64,000 nt of DNA, taken from Psococerastis gibbosa (lineage: Eukaryota > Arthropoda > Insecta > Psocodea > Psocidae). The notes beneath the pieces are model-generated. The model was not told where the DNA came from and did no database searches. It saw only the letters and a list, made by a program, of their open reading frames with translations. The position numbers and the translations under genes were made by a program. Below, piece after piece: positions 12,501 through 27,500 of this stretch. The stretch spans positions 42,080,888 through 42,144,887 of the forward strand of contig OZ020488.1 in NCBI GenBank assembly GCA_963971405.1. The letters are read 5' to 3'. How positions within the stretch are numbered: position 1 is the first letter of the stretch; each line of letters begins with the position of its first letter.

Positions 12501-15500
12501 ATATAGAACGTAGACATTGGTCACCACCCAAAAATCAGTATTTTTTTTTTTAATTTACTACGTAAGCTATAAAGATTTGGTCTATCCAGGTTGCAGAAGA
12601 CTACTTCTTACTTCATACCCAATATCGTAGTTGGTTTTATTTTATTTTTTGGTGCTGCCATTTCTCCATGAACTTATGAAATTTTAATCCTCCGTTAAGT
12701 TCGAAAAATTACACAAAAAATAAAAAATACCTTATGACATTGTGTATGAGGGTTGAGGAGGTAGTGGTCCTTGTTGTGGCCAACAAGCTCCAAATACATA
12801 ATATCGTCAAATGGGTCCTTTTACCGTAATTTCCCATCCCCCCGGCCGTTTGGGTAATCTACATGGTACCTTTTCCCCAGTGCGTTAAACCTCTGCCTTC
12901 ATGATTTGAACCTATCCGTTTGAAGATGCTACAAGTCCCATGATGCAGGAGAAGAGGAAAACCAACTCACACTCACAAACCAGGACGCCCTAGATAGAGT
13001 GCTGTGGAGACCAATGCTGTACTGCCGACCCTCCCCCATAAGGGACAAGGCGCGGAAAAAGTAAAAAGTACTATTTTAAGTATATATTGCTTCTTCTTCA
13101 GCCAACGCCCGCCCTTGGCTGGGTAGATCTCCCTAAAAGACTGAAGCAGTCAGCTTCTTATCACCCCCAGTAAAATAAAGGGTTGGGTTGAATTCTCTCC
13201 CTGCTTCACAAAATACAAGGCAATTAAGTAAAATATCAAAACAGTACCATAGTAGTTTCATTTTAAATTCTCAAATTAAAACTTTCCCAGCTCGGGCCTT
13301 AAGGGCCACAAAGACAAAAATAAATGCGGCAAATTATCCTCAGTGTAAAGTTTAGCCGAGATTGCTCTGTGGCAAAGAAAATGGTGTTTCTTACAGTATT
13401 ATACACAGTTAAAACTTTCATTAGCGAGTAGCGGTGTTGCATTTAGTGGGGCGAGTGAAATTATTTTGCATCTTACAATATTTAGCTTTTTGCCGCGCTT
13501 TTTCTAAGCGCCAAAGTTTTAATAATAATTACTTTTTGAATTGCTCACATTAACCGCTTTTACAGTTTTTCGCCTCTGGCTGCTGTTTTAAAGATGGGTG
13601 GTCATGATTTTCATTTATTTTGCACTTTTGTGTTTCTTAAACCCTTTCTTAAAAAACGCTGTTGGACAACAACTCATTCAGGTTGAGGACTACGGACTAA
13701 TCTTTCTAATCTTCCAGAAAGCCAGATTTTTTAATGATATTTTCATCTGTTCACTATCAGTGTCTTAACTTTGCGGCTGTGGAACGAGAAACTAATTAAT
13801 GTTGTCAAAAATCCACGGCCATTTACTGTCTATATATTGTAGAAGGTCCTGTACTTGTCGGGATTGTGGTCCAGCGACGCCCCGGATAGGCGTAGATCGT
13901 GGGTTCGAATCCCGCCAAGTCCAGTTTATTTCTAAACCCTCCCAATTTCAGCCATTTATTGTCAATAAAATATTTCGGAATCTAGTCTTTAAGTAAGTAT
14001 GAAGAAAAGTGTACTGCGTATTCCCCTCTCTTCTGCGTTGCATGCAGATGCAACATGGGCATTTTCATATTGAAATGACTGAAAATGCGTAAAGTTACTA
14101 TAAAGAATACCATAACATTCTACAAAACTTGGAGTAGAGTTGTATGTAGAAGAGATGGGACATTCAAGCGTGCCAAAAACATTTTGTAGTCGTGGGGCCA
14201 CTCTCTAAGTTTTTGCATTGGCTGGTCCTAGGAAACGTGTCAAGTGGCCCCAGATATATATATAAATATATTTTTGGCGGGGAAACAAAAGTCCCATCTC
14301 TCCTGCAGCATATTGAACTGAAACTTTGAGTTTTACGGCGGGGTAGTAAAGAAAGGAAGACAACAGGAAAGGTATGGGACTGCGTTAGATTTGATTAGTC
14401 CCATTCCTCCGTTTATGTAAATATAATTTCTTGCCTCCCCCAAAATATAAACTCGCAATGTTCATGTTGTGAATTTTAAATTGCATCTAAATAAAATATC
14501 GCAGCTGCTGTGGAGATGAAATTTTGAGCAAACAATCGGGTGAGGGTGAGCTAATTTTGCTGTTGTGCTGTCGGTTTGATTTTCATCAGCTCTTCTTCCA
14601 TACGCAAAATCTCAACTTTCCTATATAAAAAAAAACACAACAATAAGTAAAAGTACATCAGGATAGTATTGTATATTTTCCGATCGTGGGAACTTGTAAG
14701 GTGTAACGGTGAGAATGACTCAGTAGAAAGAAATTACCACCCAGTCCAGTCACTACCAAAGAAATACAGAAAATTCCGAATTGGTGTGGTATTTTAATTT
14801 CCTACCACCGCTGAGGTCATCTCTCCTCTTAATCCTCATCAGGTGATAAGTTTATCAGTGTTACCAGTGTAGAAAAGGTACTAGAGTTGGACGAACTCAG
14901 CCATAACCCAACCCATATACTAACAGGTGGCGCTGCATCGTTCGTGGGGCCTGAACCCTTCTGCGCCTTTCCCAAAAATCATCAGCGCATGATGATCCAG
15001 CATTGGGAAGAGAAAAGGAAAACCAGTTACTGGAAGTCAACCCCAGGGCAAAGACAGACCAAACTGTTCCTTTCCTACTCACAAAACTTCACAAAGAAGG
15101 CACTCAAGCTCAGCAAACTAGATCTGAGAATCCTCACAGGCATCCTCACAGGACACTGCCCGGTGAATTATCACCTGAAAAACATGGGAAAAGTGACTGA
15201 GGACACATGTCGCTTCTGCAAGGAAGCCACTGAGACTGCGGAGCACGTACTATGCGACTGCCCGGCCATCTCCTACCGACGCCAAGTAGCCACCGACTCC
15301 CGGTTCCTAGATCCAGTGGAAGTGTGCAAACTAGCACCAAGAAGTGTGGTCAAGTTCATAAGGAACACCATCACAGATTGGGACTAACAAGATCGGGAAA
15401 TCGCAATAGATCTTAAGGTCAAAGCGATTCGCAAGGCCCACCAGGGTCAAACGACCTAACTTTAATCTAATCTAATCTAATATACTAACATCACCAATTG

Positions 15501-18500
15501 GCCACAGTTCTTGAACTCCTAACAAACAAATAGCTTTTTGTACAAATCAACTTCAATAATTGCGACCTTAATATTAATAAAAAAATGTGTTCATTATTGA
15601 TGCTTTTACGTATAAAATGTAATGCTCAATTTTTTTGTTTCAGGGTGAAAATTGTAGATGGAAGCGACATAGCAGCTGGGAAATTCGTCAAAGACGACAA
15701 AGAAGTATGGGATCCTTTCAAGAGCCGAAAGGTGGCAGCACCCACCACGTAAGTGAGCTTTACCAAATAACCTATCTAATACTGTATGTAATTCACTAAA
15801 TCCGTCTGTCCCCAGTAGCAAAGTAGCTAAAATGAGGCTAATATAAACGAACCCTCTGGGGGATGAAGGGGCTAACTAAATAAATAAAAACACATGTTAT
15901 CAAAGAAGGTGTTATAATATTTTATTTTATTTCTACGTCGATCCTCCACGACATAGTTTCATATATATAGTTAACAAATGTTGAAATGTTGAGGTACAAT
16001 TCAACTTATCAAGTCCAAAAACCCTTTTGAGTTTGTCTTGTGTATATTATTTTTTCTCGCAAAATTAACAATTGGATAATTTAAATTTGTAAATAACAAG
16101 TATATCTAAAACTTAACCTAAATCTAATACTAACTCACTTCACTTTTTCCTTGTCCAGTAACCGCGGACAAGGTGCAACATACTGAAAAATTTTTGTAAA
16201 TAAAGATATTATCATTATCATGTTCAAGCCTCCGCTTATCGAGCGATCTTTGAGCAGTGGTAGTGCTAAATATAATGTTATTTAATAATTAAATATAATA
16301 AACCACTTTAGAGAACCCACTCTAAGCCCCCTGGCAAACGAATGAGATCCATATGAAAAAAAATTAGACCCACAATGGCTAATAATTATTCTATTTAAAT
16401 CTTTTTTTTTTCTTCTTCGGCCGGGACTCCCTTGCGCCGATGGAGTATATTTCAAAATAAGTTATAAATTATTTCATTGTAATAATATAAATAATTAAAA
16501 TAATAATAATAATTTGTGTAATTTCTTAATTTTTCACGTCAGTAAACAAAAACTACTACTTACTTACTTACTTACTTACTAGCCAACGCCCACCCTTGGC
16601 ATCTGAGCCATTTGGTGACGCGCTGACCAGTATAGACGAGCTATCCCCGCGAAGTCGTCCTCATCATCCTCTATTGCGTCGTCAGTTAGGGCTGGGCAGT
16701 TAGGAAGGTGCGCAGCAGTCATTGGGGCGTAGTCGCACATAGGGCACGCATCGGACTCTAGGACCCCAAGTAAACAAAAACTGAAGTGCCCCCACATTCC
16801 AGCGCAGCGGCGTGTGAGGGTAGCACTCAATACTTAACTAACCCATCTAATTACTTCCTTACGAATTACGAACTAATTTATACTAGCCTAACTATATCTA
16901 AAAGTGATTAAAAATATATATATATATGTAAAATATAATTGTGTACATTCTAAATCAAAACCTAAATCTAAATTTTATACTCCACTCCTTCATTATTCAC
17001 TAGTTAACTGTTTCTTATTAGTAACCTGACTGCCTTCTTCAGTTTTTTTTTTTATTTTCTTCGTTTCAGAGACTGCGACACGTTAACCCATCTTCTGAAA
17101 GCCTCACTCGGCACTGGCATCCTGGCCATGCCGGACGCTTTTAGAAATTCTGGCATTGTTCTGGGGATATTTTTCACCGTGTTCGTTGCATTTATTTGCA
17201 CATATTGTGCATACATCTTGGTAAGTACCAATACTAATGACGCCTTGATAGCTAGATAAGATGAGATACAGCCTAGATACGATGCAATATGAGCATTATG
17301 GGACACATACAGTCAAGTTTTTTAGTAAAATCCAAGTTCTCATGGAATACTGCATTCTGCTTTAAGCATCCCTGTCAGCCTGCCGGAGGGAGCGAGTCTG
17401 TTTATTTACTTGAGGCACCCTAAGAGCAGACGTCTTCACCTCGGGGAGAAGGGGAATTGACTGGCTGGGTGGACCTCCTGATTATAGTGGAACATAGTAA
17501 AGTCACACGATTAATTCGGAGGTGACCAGGACTCGATACACACCTAGACTGGCAAGAAATCTCAGCGCGGTATCTTGTCCCACCATGTTCCTCTGCCAAC
17601 GCTGTGCACACTATCAAGTTTGCTGCAGTTTCGAACAGGCTCTGTTCAGATGGATTCCATAGGGTATGGCCATTGGCTGCCCTAACAACCCTAATATCCT
17701 CATTTCTTTATTTTTCAGGTTCAATGTGCTCATGTGTTGTATGTGAGGACGAGAACGTCGACCATGAGCTTTGCCGATGTTGCCGAAGCTGCTTTTAAGG
17801 CTGGTCCGAAGCCCCTGCGGAAATATGGCAACGCTGCAAAAATGTTCATTCTGTTTAACTTGTTCCTCACGTATTTTGGTACCTGCAGTGTCTACACAGT
17901 AATTATCGGCAAGAATTTTGCTCAGGTACATAATTTTTATTAAGAACAAATTGGATTTCCCTCTCTACTAGTTTTTTTTTTCACAAGATTGTAGAGCCGT
18001 CAAAAATATCCATTAAATTAGCAGAATGCTATATTTCGATATCTGACATGTCTCTGGAGGTTGGCGCCAATCATTCACCGACCTTATTGCCCTAGCGACA
18101 AATTTATCAGCGATTCGCCGACGTTCGAAACGTCCGAGTGTACCGGACCTTAGCCGTAATGCCGTAACACCCACATGGTTTTGTAAGATTGAGCATGCTC
18201 AACTCAGGTAGATAATATTATAATAGCGAGTTGAGTCGGGACCCAGGCCACAATTTGGGTCCATAGGTCCCCAACTCAGGCAATAGGCTACTTGACGTTG
18301 TAGCAATAAAATAATAAATATGCTAGATAAGGTGGCTTATAGGTTCCCAGTATTAGCTGGATAAGAAGCATTTCACTAACACCAACTGGCCACAGTTCTT
18401 GAACTCATTCCAATAGTTGTTGTTTTTTTTGTAAAAAAAAAAAATCAACAATTGCGGCCAATTTGCGTTAAAAAGTGGTACATCCTGATATTTTTGACAA

Positions 18501-21500
18501 CTCTACTATTAATATTTCATGAGATTTTTTATTTTTATCAGTACCGGTACACACAGACGGTTCTCCCAGTCGTGATTTGCCGACATCTTTATCATTGTGG
18601 CCATTGGGCCAGCAGAAGATTTCTTTTCGATTTCGCCGGATGACGTGTTGCTGGGCGCACAAAACTGCACGGTTTTCCCCTAGACCCGCTAGCTGATAGG
18701 AATCTTCTGCAGTAGACTTCGATGGCATAGTGGTAGCTTGTTCGTACTTGTGCAAGTCTATACACATGCGATCGGTGACCTGTCGTAACTCAACACAGGT
18801 ATTACCTAAAGAGGCGACTGATGAGGTTATTCGGATACATTCATTGAATTGTTTGTATGCGAATATTCTCTTTAAAAAAAAAAAAAAAAATTAACAAATT
18901 GCTCAGTCTGACACCAAAAGGTGTTTCCGTGGCAGGAGTAATAAATTACAAAATTCAGTGACTGGTCGCGATTATCGCTTGAAAATTATTGTCAGCAGCA
19001 ATTGCGTTGGAAAAATAGAAAATATTTTTTATAAGAAAAATTCAGGTGAAAATACAGTTTTTAACTTGGGGGAAAATGGGTGTTGAGAAATTTTCGGAAA
19101 AGTTTTACGTTGGTCGTCATATGGTGGTTCCCAGACGAAAGTACCCCTCCTGCCCCCCCCCCCTCCCCCCTCCACATGTGTTTTCACTCAAAATATTAAT
19201 CCATTCCGTACCTTATCCTTTGTTTTCTCGTTTGGTGTTTATTCAGTTTTTCTCTCCCCCGCCCTCTCCCCCCCCCCTTCCCTCGTTCGTACCCGCTGAC
19301 ATTTGATTTCGGTGCCGTCAACCCTTCAGGGGGGAATCCCTCGGTATTTTTTGCTTAAGAGGAATCGGGAACATTTTTTTTGCTTAATGGAAAGTCATGT
19401 TTTTTGTGGAGACCCAATAATTTTTTTAGACGGTTTCACATCCATTTAGAAAGTAAACATGTGATTGATTTTAGTGTGGAGGCGGGAAAGGTGGGGTGAG
19501 GAGGGCAGACTGTGTATGTTGAGGTAATAAAAACAATGTGATTTGTTATTTGGGGGGTGGCGCGAGTTTTTTCCCAAGACTACCAGTGTCAGGTTTTGCC
19601 TTGTGGGGGTCCCTGGGCCGCAATTGTGAAAAGTCATATGCCCTTACAGGAATATTCACATCATTTATAAAATAGAGACTCAGGATGCAAAATATAATTA
19701 TAATAGAGTAAGACGATTATTTATTTATGCCACGATACGCTCCAATTTCCCGCCAAATATTTCGATAAGTTTATCGATTTGCTTTTGTTTGTTTTTACTT
19801 TTTTTAATCTATTGCTTGTGATTTTGTATTTTGCGGCATTTTGTGGGGCCCCGTAGTCAAACCAGGCACTGAAAACTACTACAGTGTGTTTGATTGTTTG
19901 AAGGCGTACAAAAAAAAGTAGTGTTGTCCATCTATAAATGAAAAAAAAAACGCGCTATGATATGAAAATCCATGAAGGGTTTAGTTCTCTACACTGTTAG
20001 ACAACCCCCATTCCCCTACCTCTAACCTATTTAGCATGTTGTGATCAGTAGCATGCCCTGCAGCCGCGTTTACGCTACTGGTGAAGGCAAGGTGTCCATT
20101 AAGTTTGGGCGAATCCATTCGCGGAAAATTAAGTTGTTTGTACAGTATCTTTATATGGAATAATTAATCCCTTATTGTAGGGGGGACATTATTTTGCTGA
20201 AGTTTATTTTAGAGTTTATATACTTTTATTTAGTGTAGTTGACAATAATAAAGGTGATTATTTTTAATCTTAACCTGGCATTAATAATGAAAACAAGGTA
20301 ATTTTCTAATGGAAACTATTTATAGTTAAACTATTCACAACAGTTTTTGTTACATGTATAACCCCATAAATAAGGTAATCGCTATAGTAAGCCCACTGAA
20401 GGTTAAAAATAAATGTACCTTAATTTATTTTGTTGGCGGAAACCCCCAAAAAGGAGCTCTGAACACTTGTGTCTGCTGTAAGTACACATGACTGTCATTA
20501 TAAAAGGTTAGCCTTTTTTAGGAGACAATCGGGCTCCCCACTGGGCGTTTTTTGTACATTGTCATAGAACCAAAAATAATCTGAAGAAGAAGTACTAACT
20601 ATACCCGACCTAGTTACAAAGGCCTTTCGTTAGTCTGTTTTTTAATTTCACTCCTACTTCAGGGCCTATAATGATTTATTGCATTATGCACAATTCATTA
20701 TAATTTATAATTAGCAGTGCATATATGCAACTAATGTAATGATTCTTTCCCTGAATAAGACGAATATATGCTTTTTCTACATCGAAAGAAATAAGCCTAA
20801 CGAATGCTTCCGTAACGTGGCCGGATATTAGAAGAATCGCTCCTCTACATTTTAATCGTATGTAGCCCGGCAGCAACACACTGTTTCAAGGCGTGGACCT
20901 GTCTTTACATTTTTTAACGTATTAAAAAACCGCAGTTAGTGCCGGCTCAGGGACGGATCCAGCCCATTGGGGGGGGGGGGGCATATGTAGGATCGATTAA
21001 ATCAGAGCGTAATAAATTAACAGATTTACTAAATTTTGGGGTATCCTATATCCTGTATCCATCCATGTGCCGGCTACATAGCCTACTATGAAACAGACAG
21101 TGGGCACTAGGACCACAGGCCCACGACCCCCCAACAAAAATGCCTAAAATTCCGGCCCCCCACTAACAAACTTTTTTTGAACAAAAATAAAACAAATAAA
21201 AGTTTAAAACAATTTCCAAACAAAGTTATAAAATTGGGGGGAAATTAAACGTGATTTTTTGCTGCAATATTGGTAGACAAAGAGTTTGCTCCCACATACC
21301 TTAGCAGGGGTTAATCCGGCACTGGATACAGAGTAACTTAAGCATAGAGAAGCATTTTTTCTATTTTTCTACTACTTATTTATGGCCCTATGATCGGTAT
21401 TTTATGAGAAATTTGACTTGTACGAAAAATTTGTAGTGGGGGTATCCGATTTGATGTTGTATTACTTGTTATGGCCCCACCTTAAAGTGAACCTCACAAT

Positions 21501-24500
21501 ATCTTTACTCCAATTATTTCTCTTTTAACACCCTTCAGCTACAGTTATGGATGGCTTGGGTTGTAATATTTTAATTAGTATTCTTTGATACTATATGCGT
21601 TTTGCACCAAATAACACTTGTAATTTGTGGCGGTCAATGCGACGATTCCAGTGAAACCACCAATTCAAAAATTATTTTTTTGTGACAAATCACCTTTAGA
21701 ATATATGCTCCTCATAATATACAGTATATTAAATTTTTTTTACATAAGGCGAGGTTCATTGTACTTTGCCTTAACCAAAATGCCTTAAAAATAAATAAAT
21801 ACCTAAATGATTTGCAATTTTCAGGTCATTGATCACTACACAGGAGAGAATATTGACCAAAAATGGATTATTGGAGGTCTGCTGATACCGCTGGTCCTTC
21901 TCAGCTGGGTGCCTAACCTGAAGAAATTGGCGCCCATTTCCATGGTTGCCAACGTGTTCATGGGTCTCGGACTGGGCATCACCTTCTACTACCTGGTTAT
22001 GGACCTGCCTTCGCTGTCTGAGCGAGCACCGGTCGCCAGCCCTGTGAACTGGCCTATTTTCTTCAGCATCACGATTTTCGCTATGGAAGCTATTGGAGTG
22101 GTAAGTTTTTTTTTATACCTAGGACACAGGCATAGATTTAAAGGAAGTCTTGAATTATGGTGAGTCCACCGTACAGCCGGTAGTGTTGTCTTAATGATAG
22201 GTGACCTAAAAGGTAGCCGGGGATGTCTTGAAGTAAAGGTACTTAAGTTCAAATCAAATTTATTGAAAAAAAAAACAATATTTACCTCAATAATTGCAAT
22301 ATTACAAATTTACCTCTACTGTGTGAGTGAATGATACAATATTAGGCTGTTACATCCACATACTGTACAATACAATATTACAGTAGAGATACAGTATGTG
22401 TTCGGCACCGCCAAAACTACAAATAAATAATAAATAAAAAACTGTAATCACAAATACAACACCTAACCTTTCAGATTTACCTAATCCAGTTTAAGGAATT
22501 CATGAACTCACTTATGGATACCACTGTTCATATTGCAGTCGACATCTTTTGAGTCTTAGAAGTAACGCAGGTCCACTGAAGATGTCGACCGCAGATGTTG
22601 ACGAAATATTTAGAAGTCTGCTTTCAGAATGGCCGCGACCTGTCATCCCGGATTCTACTGCTTTGTCAAATAATAGGCTACATTGAATTATTATTTTTAA
22701 CCTTGCTCCCCCCCCCCCCCCCCATTCAGAAATGATCATAGATCCGTCTATGTTATCCCTACGACAGTTTCTTACCTCGACTCATGTCACGTTGAACCTT
22801 GGACGCATAAACTCATAAGGAGACCCAAGGAAACGACTACGCTACGTTCTATGAAGACATTAACATCTATAAATCTGACATATGATAGGCCACTTAAATT
22901 CCCCTCGCTCCAGCAAGTAACGTAGTTTTACTTAAAAAATACATTGCCTCCCAAAGCTTCTTCGACTTACGTAAACCACACAAAAACAGCAAAACACGAC
23001 GTTTGCTGACTCAGCAGGTGGTTAATAGCCCCTTGACCGAAATATTCAGCCAAGTGTAATGGCTGACTTATTTTTGGTTCCCCTGCTGTCATGTGCCAGA
23101 TTATGTGCGATTTCCGCACTCTGACTGCTGACTACGTCCCACTTCCGTCCTTGGGATGTCTTTTGACTAATAACCGCGTCAGCAATTGTGCAGTACTTGA
23201 TGGCTTACTTGGCCTTGCCAAAACTAACACTCAGCTTTTTATTGCTTTGTTGATTGGTCTTATCTGGCCGCTATATTTTGCATTTTAACATGTTCGTACC
23301 GAGAGATTCCGTTTCTTAACCGTCAAGAACAACTTGGCTACTGTATCCAGAACCTTGGCATTGGGGACAGGATCTCTCCAAGATATTCATAACATTTCAA
23401 ATACACTTGCTGTTCTCCATACAGGGTTGCTAGATGGTTGGTCGGGTTTCATCGGGACAAAACTGAAAATGTCCCGACATACGGCTTCAAAAATCATCGG
23501 TAGTCAAAGTTCTATCATAGGACATAGGCCTCCTTCCTCTTTCGATAATATCCACTACACAGCGAACGGTGCTGCGCTTTGTACACATCCATCGATGGCT
23601 ACCTAGCTCACGAAGTTGCGATCCTGACCATATCGTTGGTCCTTCTTGAGGGAGGCCCACCTTTATCTTGGTAGTTTTTTATTTGTCCCTAAAAAATTCA
23701 TAAAATCCCGATATTTTGCAACTTTGTCAAGATTTTTAATCAACTTACCTTATAGAAGGATTCAGAAATTCAAAACATTATCCTTGGTGTAATACATAGT
23801 TGTACAGGTACTAATTAAGAGAAATGAAATAAATAGAAAAGAGACGCGGAGTTGGCCTCCCTCCTTGCGTCACACCCCGCGGTGGCGACACGGAAAGCTA
23901 TGTCTGACAACTCAGCTACCTCTTAATAATTTATAGTTTACTGCTTTAAACTAGCTTATCAACTTGCTACCCCTTCTGACACAATACCGAGGGATTAATG
24001 TTCGTTCCTCGAGCCATCATTAGCAAATTACACCCCTCTGCAAGTTTTTAGTGACGTTTCTTACAATTTTCCTGACATGATAATTGTTTTACTCGCGGAA
24101 TTTCCCGGGCTTAGTTTTCAGACAAACTGTGAATGTTTCAGTTAGAAAAGATCTGTCCCTGAATTAATGATGGTTTCGGCTGGTTACTGACTTAATTTTT
24201 TAGGCTAAATATATTACTTTGTGAGGGGAGATAGCTTGATGTACTCGCTCATTATTGCAGGGATTGGCCCGGAATCTAGATGAATCTAACTTGTTCATTG
24301 GGATATTATTAGATTTAAATAGTTTTCAGAGACCATGATTTCATTTTTTTTAGTTCAAATGTCACCAAAACAAGAACAAGTCAGTGCGGCCGTACTAACG
24401 GTAACAGTTTTGCCTCTACACACTTTACAGTTGGTAGCAAAAAGGCATAAGTGGCAGTTCGGTAGGAAAGAAGAACGTGAAAAAAACCTGTAAAATTTTC

Positions 24501-27500
24501 GGTTATTTCATTCATCTGTATCCTTCTACCAATAACCCCTTTATGTCCGAAAAGTGTAGTTACGTCTTTTTTTGTTACCCTGGTTGAAGCCGCCCTGAGG
24601 CACCCTTTATCCTTGTGGTAGCCCTCGGGCATTGAACCATTGAACACAAATGATGTGTCATCATCATATTATATCATAGTATCATTATCATATTATTGGC
24701 TTCGGTAGCAAGGTGGTATTATGCTTGTATAATTGTGCAAGTCCCTACAGACCATGCGATCGGGGACATGTCGTAACTCAACACTGGTACTAACCTACAG
24801 AGGCAACTTAAGAGGCCAATCGGATACATTAATTAAATTGTTATACGATTCCCATTTTTATTAAATAAATAAGTTAATGACCTCAGATCCAAACTGAACC
24901 AGCCCCACTACATAAGTTAGTTTTCTTGAGAAAACTCCCGCTATAAATATGCGGCAAACATCAAGGCATTGTCATTATTTACAAAAGGCCCCGTCTGAGT
25001 TTCAAAATTTCACCTTCCGAAGTTTTCGGGTGGAGGAGGGGAAATCAAGTTAAATTGTCAATGGCTCGGGGGAGATTCGAAAGAAACATTAAGGGTTAAT
25101 TGGTGTGCGTTAGACAGACGTTGGTAGCGATAACCCCCGTATTCGCCCCCTCTCCCCCTATTGGGGAGGGGGTATTAACATAAGAACTCCGATAAGCCTC
25201 TTTACCTGACGTGTCGGTTATTAGCTTTCTGCCGATTGTATAGGTTTCCGCCCCTTGGCTTCAGAAACAGGAATTTTTTATAGTATTGCTGCAGAAAAAG
25301 AGAAAGATTTTTCTTAGTCAGAGATCCTTACTCAGCCTATCGTCGCTGATACTGCCAAATGTCGCCTGTGGAAAAAGCTTATTTTTCAGGAGCAAAAAAA
25401 AAAAAATAAAACGGTCTAACTTTTATCTTATTTGTTTATTATTTTTATTTATCTATTGGTTCCTTCCTATTGGCTGTTGACAAGCGACCGTGCTACAAGG
25501 TGTACCTATTCATTTATTTCGCTCACCATGATAACCTGATACATAGCTTTTTTGGACATACGACATTTTGCAGTATCAGCGGCGCTATGTTTTGTATTGC
25601 ATTCAAATTGTGTAATGGTTGTACTTGGTAGTAGTTGCATGTTGCCAACAAATTGCGTATCGTAACTGAGTATAGTATTGTACTTTGTGTTTAGGGTACA
25701 TCCGTATTGGCCAGACACTTTGTGTCTCCCTTCTCCTTCTCCTTCTACAGTAGACTTATACAGTACATTAAACTCATTTGCTAACATGCCATAGTCAAAC
25801 CCGAATAGAATAAGCCAAGAAATTATCTAAACAATTTAAATATGGTATTAAAATTAACACCCTTGAAATAAGAGAATTAGCGACTTCGGTGGCAATGTGG
25901 TAGCGTGCTTGTACTTGTACGAGTATCTACTCACCTTGCGGTCGGAGACGTGTCGAAACTCGACACAAGTACCTATTAGGTGACTTAGTGAGGCGACTGA
26001 AGAGGTTAATCGGATACATTCATTAAATTGTTTGTATGCGATTTAACCCTTTTTTAACAACAAAAACTATATTCAAGACATGAAAAAAGGTTCCTGACAT
26101 ATGGCCTTCAATGGCATAATGGTAACTTGTTCGTACTTGTGCGAGCCTCTACACACCATGCAGTCGGAAACCTGTCGTAACTCAACACAGGTATTACCTA
26201 CAGAGGCTACTGAAGCGGTTATTCGGATACATTCATTGAATTGTTTGTATACGAATAATCCTTTTATTTAATAAATAAAGAAATAACATGCAACAATGAA
26301 CAGTAATTACTCTTTGATGTAATTGAGATTGAGATCGTGTCCAATTGCCATGTTCGCCAACTTGCAAAAGAAGAATATGCAGGTGAAAAACCTGATGCAG
26401 TGGTTTCTGAGTAGCAGTCTCAAAGGTCCGAATTGCCATGATGGCACCAATCTTCGATAGATGAGACATTTAAAGAAGAGGCTTATTTAGGATAAATAAC
26501 ACTTGATGACGGGAAGAAAACTGTAGGGACGTCCACGAGAGCGCTGGAAAATCCGACCTCCGCGAGTTGGGAGCCTGTAGACGTAGGAGCGTTGTACTAA
26601 ACCGAGATGATTCGAAGAGTGTTGTCGAGCCCATCAAAGGCTGTAGAGCCAGAAAAAAAGAAGAAGCTATTATTTTGCGTTCGTGCTACGTTTACTGTAA
26701 AATAATTAAGCAGTAAAGCAATTATCCAAAAAACACTGGGCCAGCACCAGAGGAGAAATTTTAAAGTTTTCGAGTAGCAGCGTAAAAGAAATTTCATGTT
26801 TCACCCCATCATCAGTCAAAAATCATTAAATGCTCATTAATTTACGTTGCGAGAAAAGAACCTGGGGACAATAAAATTTTTCAAAATTCATAATTCTCCT
26901 TGACTGAGCTTCGAAACTAATTAGAGACTTGCAAGTGAAGTCTCACGATAACTCATCAGACAGGACCTCCGAAGCTAATTGCCGTCATTTAAAAAAAATC
27001 TGCAGTCCTTATTGTTTTTTCGATTCCCAATGACTTGGAAAGAGGGAATTGAAAAGAAAATTTAATTAAACAAAAGGAAAAATTGGAACTGGCGTCGACA
27101 CTTGCGAAGTGTTGAGCCCATCTATCTTTGAGATTCTGATGGTTGAAATTATTTGAATTGAAAATTTTTACTTTCTTATTGCGAGTAACTTGTCAATAAT
27201 ATTAGGTTCAGACCAAGTTCTTCTTTTATAGATTTTTTTCTCTCCCAGCCGGTACCCCATGCTCTGGAAGCATTTCATTCAATATATTGAATGAAAGTGG
27301 CGGAGCGTGGGATAGTTGCGAGTGTAATGCATACAAATATTTATTTCAGTTTTTAAAAAAACACGCATCATTGAAAACAAAAAGAAAACATTTGAATTCT
27401 AAGGTGACGAAATTCTTAATTTTCATAGACTAAGTTGATAACATCATGCTCATACAATCTTATTTGCCCTCGACTTCCTATAGATTTCAACGGAGCTCGT

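Larger units (their letters stand above)
4836..15643 (+). other. Intron 1 of the transporter, repeat-filled
   Basis: About 10.8 kb between the first two visible exons. It contains hAT-like MITEs, an (AT)n tract, SINE-like copies, a tandem duplication, LINE 3' fragments, a Harbinger-like MITE and tRNA-like heads, all listed separately. Between these, notably 7560-8390, 9400-9780, 10150-10750, 12041-12950, 13121-13850 and 13926-14880, I see no convincing gene; the short open frames there lack domains and splice context. Confidence 0.7.
17926..21824 (+). other. Intron 4 of the transporter
   Basis: About 3.9 kb. It holds one SINE-A copy, three hAT-like elements and one MITE of the 43359 family. 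The rest (17926-18714, 18891-19583, 20400-20947, 21325-21824) is AT-rich with C and G tracts and no recognisable gene. Confidence 0.7.

Noticed and set aside
14153-14303. MITE bounded by GAGATGGGAC / GTCCCATCTC
   Set aside because: Inverted ends are only about 11 bases and no target duplication is visible; a partial relative near 39820 leaves it undecided.
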